Source of the DNA: Henckelia pumila
Lineage: Eukaryota; Streptophyta; Magnoliopsida; Lamiales; Gesneriaceae
Direction of reading: 5' to 3'
Assembly: GCF_033568475.1 (NCBI RefSeq)
Contig: NC_133121.1
Coordinates: forward strand, 75,164,589-75,228,588
DNA length: 64,000 nt
Below the pieces are notes generated by a model. It saw only the letters and a program-made list of their open reading frames with translations. It ran no database searches and was not told where the DNA came from. Made by a program: the position numbers and the translations under genes. This document shows, piece after piece, positions 56,233 to 64,000 of this stretch; the first letter of the stretch is position 1, and every line of letters begins with the position of its first letter.

Positions 56233-57667
56233 TAATAAGTGCATTTTGTGTGCATTAATTTGTGTTATTTTTATATCTATTTTTCATGCATTCATATTAT
56301 TTTATGTGTGTGTTTATGTGATTTATTGCAAATGGATGCATTTTACTCTTCGGGTTTCTTTTTATAGGAATTTGTGAAGAAATCATGATTTTTGGAGCAA
56401 GAGAAGAGCCGCGAGAATAAATTACGGAGCAACAATGATCAAAAATTCATTTTTGATTATAAATACATTCCAATCCGATATCCACCGTTCACAATCAATT
56501 TCAAGATGTTTTAAAGCCGCTGTCCAAATTTCGACTCAATCCAACGGCTAGAACTATAGATATGATTTTTTCAAAAAAACTGCGCGCTGGAAAGAATACA
56601 TGCACGGACCCAGGCACGAACACGGCACGGGATCCGTGCATATCGCAATAAATTTGGATCTTGGGCAGAAATTTGCTCGCTCGAGCGGGATTTTTTACCG
56701 CTCGAGAAAGAGTTCGCGATCATAAAAAAAAATAAAGATTTCGGGAATTAAAACTCTTAACTTTTTGGGCTTTATTTTTTGGGCTTTATAAGACATATAA
56801 ATACGAGATTGGAGAGCAGAAAAAGAGGAGGGATCGCACGCAGTTAGAAGAGGCGGCTAAGCGGAAGCTTGGAGATTAAAGAACACTCCAATCGAGTTTT
56901 TATTCCTTTCTTCTCTTTTGATTATTAAACTTGTTTGAATTTTGTTTTCAATTATTGAGTAGTTTTTACTCAACCAAGATAGCGTGATTGGGCCGAAAAA
57001 ATCTATGTATAAAACTTGGATGTTTGTTTGAGATTTTTAGATTTGATTTTATATTATTGATTATTAGATTTATATGTGTCTCTTAAATGATCTGCCAATT
57101 GTTTGCTTGCATGTTAATTGATTCCAAATCGACAGAGGAGGAATGGACTTCGATCACTCTAATAATTAACACGTGGTAAAATTGACTAGAAATAGTATTC
57201 GATTTTTTCGTGCGGTTTTAGGTGTAAATTGAATTCTCATAGTTTCTAATGCATTTGAGTTTGATTAGAATTATGAAAATTAATCCGTCAATATTTGAAT
57301 AGGTTTAATTGTTCTAGAAATAGACTGTTAAATAAATTAGGAGAATTCGCCGTAATATAAGATTAGATTTGTGTCCTGAATCGACTGCATGTTACATGAT
57401 TTGTTTGATACCTACGTGTGTCTAGGTTGTCTCGTTTTAATTAAATATTTCTTTCAACTATTTTAATTCTTATTTCTTAAGCAGTTTTTTTTATATTCTT
57501 ATTTTATTTAAATCAAATTGTTTTTTATGATTTTGTCTAGATTAAGTAAAATAATTAAATATTGAGAATTGACTACAATCTCTGTGTGTTTGACACCTGG
57601 ACTCTCTGTCCACTTTACTATTATTTGACCTAGTGCACTTGCTAGTTGATACCGAATTAAGAGGTCA
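56233..57667 (+). repeat. LTR copy B of the tandem element (1435 bp)
   Basis: Homologous to copy A. It differs by an insertion around 56600-56705, including a CTCGAGCGG/CCGCTCGAG hairpin (56678-56703) absent from copy A. Confidence 0.8.
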
Positions 57668-57799
57668 AGTTTTTGGCGCCATTGTCGGGGACTGTTTAGT
57701 TAATATTAGGATAGATTATTTGCTTGAGAATAGAAAATTTTTATTTTTTTTCCTGCATTTTTTTTATTTTTAATTTAATTTTTCTTGCTTGTGAGGTGC

Positions 57800-58541
57800 A
57801 TGAAGATGGATCATCGACAGGTGTTCACAAGGTATGACCAGCAATACTCGGAGCCATTATATGCTGCTTGGAGGAGATTCAACGATTTGACAAACAGATT
57901 TTGATGCCATTATTTTTCGAACTACACGCTAGTGGAGATTTTTTATGGTGGTTTGAATGAGATAACAAGAAGTTGGGTGAATTATGGAGCTTTGGCCACT
58001 GACAGTCACTTGTTCATAAGATATGATAACAGTGTGATGCACTTGTTAAATGATATGACAGATTTTGACTATCATTGGCATTGTGATCCTTCATTCCAGG
58101 GTTGGAGTCACCAATATCCTCCAGAATTCAACCCCGCAAATTTTGCGAACAAAACACCGGAGTATCAAGAAGAGTGTATCGGACATTTTGAGGATTATGT
58201 GGCTCAGTTGGAAAACATTGTGCGACAACAGACAAAGACAAATAAGTTTTTAGAAAGCCGCATTAACTCTTTAAGTCTTTTAGATGAATAAATTGCGCTT
58301 CTTATAGAACCATTTTATGAGATTTGTCAAAATGATGAAATAATTGAGCCAGATCAAGAAGAGCATTTATTTGAAGAATTTTTAATTGAAGAGAAGCAAA
58401 AAGTGAAATTGGAGGAGGAAGAAATATACAAGGCGAAAGATTTGACCTCATCAATGGTCTTTTCATGTACACTATTAGAAGATACGTTCTTGCCATTGAA
58501 GCCAACTCCAAAATATTACATTTTTCATGAGCTTCATCCTT
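57800..58541 (+). pseudogene. Shortened Gag-like frame, copy B (truncated)
   Basis: From ATG 57800 (MKMDHRQVFTRYDQQY), the same frame as copy A with the same first TGA. A 119-codon open stretch (57932-58291) ends in a TAA at LLDE where copy A continues. Homology to copy A stops at ~58541 in the sequence equivalent to 54923. Confidence 0.75.
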
Positions 58542-58798
58542 AATTTTTAAAAACCAACGTATAATCTGTCAAATAACTTATTTTGATAGCTTAAAAATTA
58601 TTTAATAATTTATAGACTGTTTAGAAACAAAATTACCAAACAAATTTTAAAAGTCAAACACCTCTTAATTTTGAAAAACGTGCAATCATTTTTTAAAGAA
58701 ATTAAATAGGGATAAAATATAAATATTTTATTTAAAATTGTTTATTAATGATTTTCTAAATTAATCTATATAGAAAAATAAATAAGTCTATATATTTA
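58542..58798. other. AT-rich spacer
   Basis: No coding signal or recognisable repeat. It marks the right boundary of the retrotransposon nest. Confidence 0.4.
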
Positions 58799-59165
58799 GG
58801 CACCGTTTGGTTTGAGGTATGATATAAGTAATATATAGATAAATAATATAATGTAATAAAAATAAACCAAAAATTATAGTTAAAATAATATTAGATTTGA
58901 TTGATAGATTACAGTTTATTTGATTTGATTAATTAAATTTTATATAAAAATGTTAAATGACTGTTTTGTCCTTTTAACAATAAATAAAATAAAATTATAT
59001 TATTTATATGGGATAATATAGTAATTTAAATTCAATTATTTGATTGATTTAAGATAATTAATTAATGATTTGATTGATGTAAAATAAATAATATGATGAG
59101 AATAACATAAGATATGATGAGATGAGTTATACATATATTAGTAATATGGTGAACAGAACGGTGCC
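58799..59165. mobile_element. PIF/Harbinger (Tourist-like) MITE
   Basis: 367 bp with terminal inverted repeats GGCACCGTT/AACGGTGCC and a TTA target duplication on each side (58796-58798 and 59166-59168). AT-rich interior without coding capacity. TIR and 3-bp TTA duplication are diagnostic of the PIF/Harbinger superfamily. Confidence 0.88.
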
Positions 59166-59254
59166 TTAGGAGTAAGAAAATTATTCAAAGCATGAGGCTA
59201 ATATATTTTTGTTGATAACATTGGTTACTTGGCTTGTGGATTGAGACTACAAAG

Positions 59255-60219
59255 CAGTGTTGTCGGAACCGGACCGGACCGACCGGTTCAACCGGGAACC
59301 GGCGGCCAGACCGGTCCGGGTGCATGTTAAAACTCGAAAATACGATCGAACCGAAAAACACCGGGTTGAATCGGAAAAACCGGTAAAATCGGTAAACCGG
59401 CCGGTTATCAATATTTAAAAAAAAACTAAAAAAAAATAAAATTTAAAAATTGAAAATTAGAAAGATGTAGGGTTTCGTTTGTTTATTTCCCTATTCAGCA
59501 TTTCGATTGCACGAGTTGAAGCCGCCATTCCCCTATTTTTCTTCTTTCTCTCGATTCTCAACCTTGCTCTTCAAGGCTGCCGCTTTTGCCGCCCCTATAC
59601 ACCACCGTCCGTCGGAGATAATGGTAGATTGAAACCATATTTGGACATTTTTTGACACCTATTTTCTATCGCTACCATCTATTGAACTATGGATTATGGC
59701 ATACGAAACTTGTTTTTATTTATTTATTTAGCAATTAGAAATTTGGCCTTTGAAATTTGAAGTTTGGAGTGTTAGTTATGATTTGGAGTCTGGAGATATG
59801 AATTATATTTGTGGCAGACGGGTCTTGTTTTTTGTTTTGCTTATTTATTTATTTTCAATTAAATATTTGGAATTTGAATGTTGGAGTTGTTCGAAAATAG
59901 ACATATATATGATTGATGATTTCTTGTGATTTATGAACAAAAATAGGCAGTAGATATCATGTTGATTAATTATGATTTATGAATAAGATTTTAGAATATA
60001 TTTTGTTGATTTTTGGAGATTATGTACTAGTATACTATGATAAAATTTTAGTAAAATCTATGAAATAATTAATAATAAATATATTAAAATTTTAGTTACT
60101 ATATAAAATGAATATAATATTAATTTTTTATTAATCCGGTTGAACCGTCCGGTCGAACCGGTTGAACCGTTTTTTGGTGGTCGACCGGTTCGATCACCGG
60201 CCCGGTTATGAAAACATTG
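59255..60219. mobile_element. hAT-type non-autonomous transposon (965 bp)
   Basis: Ends CAGTGTTGTCGG...and ...GAAAACATTG form imperfect terminal inverted repeats (CARTGTT type). A perfect 8-bp target duplication CTACAAAG flanks it (59247-59254 and 60220-60227). Both ends carry many ACCGG/CCGGT subterminal repeats, as hAT transposase binding requires. The centre (59460-59640) is CT-rich and resembles a plant 5' leader. No transposase frame. Confidence 0.88.
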
Positions 60220-60372
60220 CTACAAAGGATGATAAAAACTGAAAAATATGGTAACATAAATATTAATTTTTTTAAATCACAATTATAGCATAATTCGAAT
60301 CAAAAGTTGGGAGAAATAAGAATACGTAGTCCTGTACACCAAACTATACGTCTCTTTGAGTCCTTAATATTA

Positions 60373-60381
60373 AAACCCTAA
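60373..60381 (+). promoter_or_regulatory. Telo-box in RPA1 promoter
   Basis: AAACCCTAA, the interstitial telomere-like motif common in promoters of plant replication and ribosomal genes, 340 bp before the ATG. Confidence 0.55.
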
Positions 60382-60500
60382 AAAAAAAACCCCAAAGAAT
60401 AAATTTTAATTTTATTAAACAATTTTTGTTGAGAAATAAGGAATGGATGAAGAAAATAGAAGCAAAGAAATCACACGTGTTCAAATTTAGACAAAAAAGT

Positions 60501-60535
60501 TTTTGGCGCTGACAAAACATCTCCTCGCGCCAAAA
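60501..60535 (+). promoter_or_regulatory. Paired inverted E2F sites in RPA1 promoter
   Basis: TTTTGGCGC (60501-60509) and GCGCCAAAA (60527-60535) both match the E2F consensus TTTSSCGC, on opposite strands and 17 nt apart, about 180-210 bp upstream of the ATG. E2F control of plant RPA, PCNA and MCM genes is well established. Here the motifs are seen; regulation is inferred. Confidence 0.75.
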
Positions 60536-60712
60536 CCCGAATCCAAAATTTCAATTAAAAGCCCTCCAAAAACTTTGGCTCCTAAATCTTCATATGTACA
60601 GCAGGCTTTCCATTTCTTCAGCATCAATTTTTCTTGCTTTTCTTCAGATCTTACAACAAATCCGGACCTGGGTTTTTCTTCAATTTGCATCTTCCAGTGA
60701 GGTGAAACGAAG

Positions 60713-63700
60713 ATGGCCAAAACAGTGAGCCCAGATGCGATTTCTACTATTCTGGCTAACCCGTGTCCTGATTCTACGTCAGATTTGCCCGAAATTATCA
60801 TACAAGTTGTCGATCTGAAGCCCACCGGGTCGAAGTTCATGTACGTGTTTTGTAATTTCCCAGTTTTCTATTGGATCCAGAAAATGAATATTTATGAAAT
60901 GAATGGGCATATTTATGTGTTACTGAGATCGTTTCTATCTGTCTTCGGTTCATTTGCTCTTTTTCTTTTTTTTTTTTTTTTCTTTTTAATCCTTTTTTCG
61001 CGTATAATAACCAAAAGAAATTTGGTTGTCCCTAAAGTAGTGTCACGAGATACTTGAAATTTCTGACTTCCGTTCGACGAGTTTTATGAAATGTTTATCA
61101 TTTATGAAGCTCATTATACTGTTGTGAAATTATTTTGATGTTCGATTCTCTTTTACAGATGCGGTAAGTATTTTTCTTCGATGGGATCCGAAAAGAACTA
61201 GTTGTGTGAAAGAGTAAATAAAACCTTGTTTTTGTTGAATAATTCAGGTTTATGGCGAGTGATGGTAAGAAGAAGGTGAGAGCACTGTTGCAGTCCACTT
61301 TATCATCGGAAGTAACCTCTGGGAACATTCAGAATCTGGGTCTCATTCGCATTCTTGATTACACTCTGAACGACATATCAACCAAGAACGAAAAGTAAAT
61401 TTCATCCTGATACTCTTATTTTGCTTGATCTTATTCCACATATCTTCATGAACTTTAAGGTACAACATGTGATATTTTAGGTACTTGATCGTATCAAAAT
61501 GCGAGTCTGTGTCTCCAGCGCTTGAGTCAGAGTACAAAGCAGGTGTGAAAACTGAGGAAACTGAGACTGTGTTGAAGTCTGAGCAGGAGATTGATGTCAA
61601 GAATGAGGTAAAGAGTGAGGGTACGAGCAGTGTATTGAAGCCTAAGCAAGAAATTGTGGCTAAATCAGCTCATCAAATAGTTCAAGAACAGCATGGAAAG
61701 TAAGTCGACAATATCATGATTTGCAATAATAGAATGCATAAATAGTGCGAGTAAAGAGTTTTTTTTTGGGTGATTTGATGTCATGGCCTTCAAGTGTTTT
61801 AATGCTCTTATATGTAATTGATGGCAGTATGGCACCTGCTGCAAGAATGTCCATGACACGGAGAATTCATCCGCTTGTGTCCTTGAATCCATACCAGGGT
61901 AATTGGACCATAAAAGTTCGCGTCACCAGCAAAGGGAACAATCGTTCTTACAAGAATGCTAGAGGAGAAGGTTGCGTGTTTAATGTAGAGTTGACGGATG
62001 AAGATGTAAGTAGACGGTTTATGTTTTTAAATGTGTCAAATATTGATCTTTATAATCTGTTTCACGCTGAATGCTGATGGAGATGTTGAATTGCTATAAT
62101 ATGGTTCAGGGAACACAAATACAAGCTACTATGTTCAACGAGGCAGCCCGGAAGTTCTATGATAAGTTTCAGATGGGGAAGGTTTATTTTATATCGAAGG
62201 GCACATTGAAAGTTGCCAACAAGCAATTCAAAACTGTACAAAACGATTACGAAATGACATTGAATGAAAATTCTGAAGTTGAGGAAGTCTTCAATGAGGC
62301 AGCTTTTATTCCTGAAACAAAATACAATTTTGTCCCTATCGATGAACTAGGCCCATATGTCCATGGAAGAGAACTCGTGGGTAAGTGTTCTCTATGCAAC
62401 AACTCTATGGATCTTTCCCTTTATTTAGAAAACACAACTTATAATCAATTTCTTTTCACAGATGTAATTGGCGTTGTGCAAAATGTATCTCCTACAATGA
62501 GTATCCGAAGGAAAAGTAACAACGAGTCAGTGCCAAAGCGTGATATAACAATTGCTGATGAGACGTATGTCTACATTGTTTTTGTTATAGTGATGTTTTA
62601 GTATAGTTCAATTGCAGTTGAAAACTGATGAATTTTAAATAATATTTGCAGGAAGAAGACTGTAGTGGTGTCTCTATGGAATGATCTTGCCACAAATGTA
62701 GGACAAGAACTGCTGGATATGGCAGATAAATCTCCTATTGTTGCCATAAAATCTCTTAAAGTTGGAGACTTCCAGGGTAATTATGGTACCATATTCATAC
62801 TACATATGAAATTGAATCCTTGTAATGTCAGCTGAACAATGCTTTTCTTTACCATTTGGCATTTCAGGCGTATCATTGTCCACACTGAGCAAAAGTGTTT
62901 TAGTAGTCAATCCAGCAACACCGGAAGCCAATAAGTTGAGATCTTGGTAAATAAATGTTTGGGAAATGCCAAAATTTCAGCCTTCAGCTCTCGTTGTTTC
63001 CGCGCATTCTGAATATATTCTTCTTGTTCTAATGTTCTCCAGGTTTGAATCTGAAGGTAAAGAAACACCTATGGCCTCTGTAGGTTCTGGTTTAAGCCCT
63101 TCCACAAAAGGTGGTGCGCGTTCTATGTACTCGGATCGAGTCTCCTTGGCTCATATTACCAATAACCCCTCGTTGGGTGAGGATAAGGTATTATATGATC
63201 TTAGCATTTAACTTGTAGGTTCTGAGTTGAACAAATTTTGATGTAAATAATGAAATTGAGTGTATTTAATCCTCTATGGTGGAAACATGATTGAACTCCA
63301 TAGTATGCATATATTAATTTGTTTGTTCCTTGATTACAGCCCGTATTTTTCTGCATCAAGGCATACATTAGCTCTATCAAACCCGACCAAACAATGTGGT
63401 ATCGGGCTTGCAAAACATGTAACAAGAAAGTTACTGAAGCTGTTGGTTCGGGATATTGGTGTGAAGGGTGCCAGAAAAATGAAGAAGAGTGCAGTTTAAG
63501 GTTTGTTGTTAACTTGCAATACTCCATCTACTTTGGGCTATCAAACAATGTTTACAACATATAACAAATCTGTCCTTGTCTCGCTACAGATACATTATGG
63601 CAGTAAAGGTTTCTGACGCAAGTGGTGAAGCTTATCTATCTGTGTTCAACGAACAAGCAGAAATATTAGTTGGATGCTCAGCAGATGAGCTAAATGTATT

Positions 63701-63998
63701 GAAATCTCAGGTTAGCATTAAGGCAACCCTCTTTCCTAATGTCCAATTTACTCAGGTCTTGAAGTGCTGGCTAATCTTCATTCTTGAATTTTATTGTCAG
63801 GATGGAGACAGTTCTTATCAAATGAAACTGAAAGAAGCTACATGGGTTCCTCACCTTTTCCGAGTTAGCGTCACACCACATGAATACAACAACGAGAAGA
63901 GGCAGAGGATAACCGTTAAAGCTGTTGCGCCCATTGATTACGTCGCTGAATCCAATCATTTGCTTGAAGAAATATCAAAGATGAAACTGTCTAAATAG
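60713..63998 (+). CDS. RPA1B: Replication protein A 70-kDa subunit (RPA1B/D-like)
   Basis: Twelve exons with GT-AG borders and conserved phase: 60713-60840, 61248-61394, 61481-61699, 61828-62005, 62110-62380, 62462-62564, 62652-62776, 62868-62946, 63043-63187, 63340-63500, 63590-63710, 63801-63998; 624 residues. N-terminal OB fold (EIIIQVVDLKPTGSKF, FMASDGKKK), acidic linker, DBD-A (RIHPLVSLNPYQGNWTIKV, NARGEGCVF), DBD-B (DVIGVVQNVSPTMSIRRK, TVVVSLWNDLA), and DBD-C with its zinc site (CKTCNKK...YWCEGC). It ends without the extra zinc-knuckle tail of the C/E paralogues, hence B/D type; which one is uncertain. It binds ssDNA as the large subunit of the nuclear RPA heterotrimer in replication and repair. 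Start codon chosen from the family N-terminus. Confidence 0.93.
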
Positions 63999-64000
63999 AA

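Larger units (their letters stand above)
52663..58541 (+). mobile_element. Athila-related non-autonomous element in tandem form (LTR-int-LTR-int)
   Basis: Plus strand. LTR 52663-54032, internal 54033-56232, LTR 56233-57667, then a second copy of the internal region from 57668 to its truncation at ~58541. Both LTRs are followed by a tRNA-Asp-type PBS (tttttggcgc...) and the same Gag start. Only a shortened Gag-like frame is present, with no pol. The first LTR begins TGATAAGTGC and the second TAATAAGTGC. Confidence 0.82.

Noticed and set aside
61098-61600. Minus-strand frames of 76 and 85 residues over RPA1 introns and exons
   Set aside because: They are antisense to confirmed RPA1 exons with no independent support.
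1-64000. Organelle insertion, rRNA, tRNA gene or bacterial operon
   Set aside because: I looked for the characteristic conserved stretches and saw none. The only tRNA-like sequences are primer sites and the SINE.

Overview
This is plant nuclear DNA, almost certainly from a eudicot. The evidence is two plant-specific, intron-rich genes (an NPGR1-like calmodulin-binding TPR protein and a plant-type RPA1 subunit), AT-rich introns and intergenic DNA, and a dense nest of Ty3/gypsy and Ty1/copia LTR retrotransposons with tRNA-iMet or tRNA-Asp primer sites. I cannot name the species. The host coding content is three genes, all on the + strand: an NPGR1-like gene (20792-23859, 5 exons), an uncharacterised Ser-rich protein gene (25492-26540, 2 exons), and RPA1B/D-like (60713-63998, 12 coding exons, complete). 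Nearly everything else is transposon.

Left block, 1-19.7 kb: gypsy element 1 (minus, running off the left edge, gag-pol open as far as visible) sits in the pol of an older relative, element 2. Element 2 ends in a truncated LTR abutting an inverted, plus-strand gypsy relic (element 4). Element 4 is split by a complete chromovirus, element 3 (7205-17434), with 2.7-kb nearly identical LTRs and a 5-bp target duplication GGTAG. A candidate spliced intron lies between its gag and pol.

Genic island, 19.7-26.9 kb: NPGR1-like and the Ser-rich gene, with a MITE remnant and microsatellites between them.

Central nest, 26.9-58.5 kb: a decayed copia element (26874-32551), a tRNA-derived SINE, then one gypsy LTR relic (pieces at 32953-33755, 43393-43808 and 52153-52662) broken open by (a) a very young copia element with 1.86-kb LTRs (33756-43392), and (b) an Athila-like gag-protease deletion derivative (43809-52152, TSD GGATG) whose own 5' LTR holds a copia solo LTR (49235-51078, TSD GTTAC). 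The relic is followed by (c) an Athila-related derivative in the tandem form LTR-internal-LTR-internal (52663-58541).

Right block, 58.5-64 kb: a PIF/Harbinger-type MITE (TSD TTA), a hAT-type non-autonomous element (8-bp TSD CTACAAAG), and the RPA1 gene, whose promoter carries two E2F sites and a telo-box, as expected for an S-phase gene. NPGR1-like probably acts in plasma-membrane phosphoinositide/calmodulin signalling and RPA1 in DNA replication and repair. The window shows no functional link between them. The most interesting unexplained structures belong to the transposons: the gag/pol intron of element 3, the palindrome array in the U3 of element 1, the GC-rich palindromic island in the leader of the young copia element, and that element's single amber stop between gag and pol.
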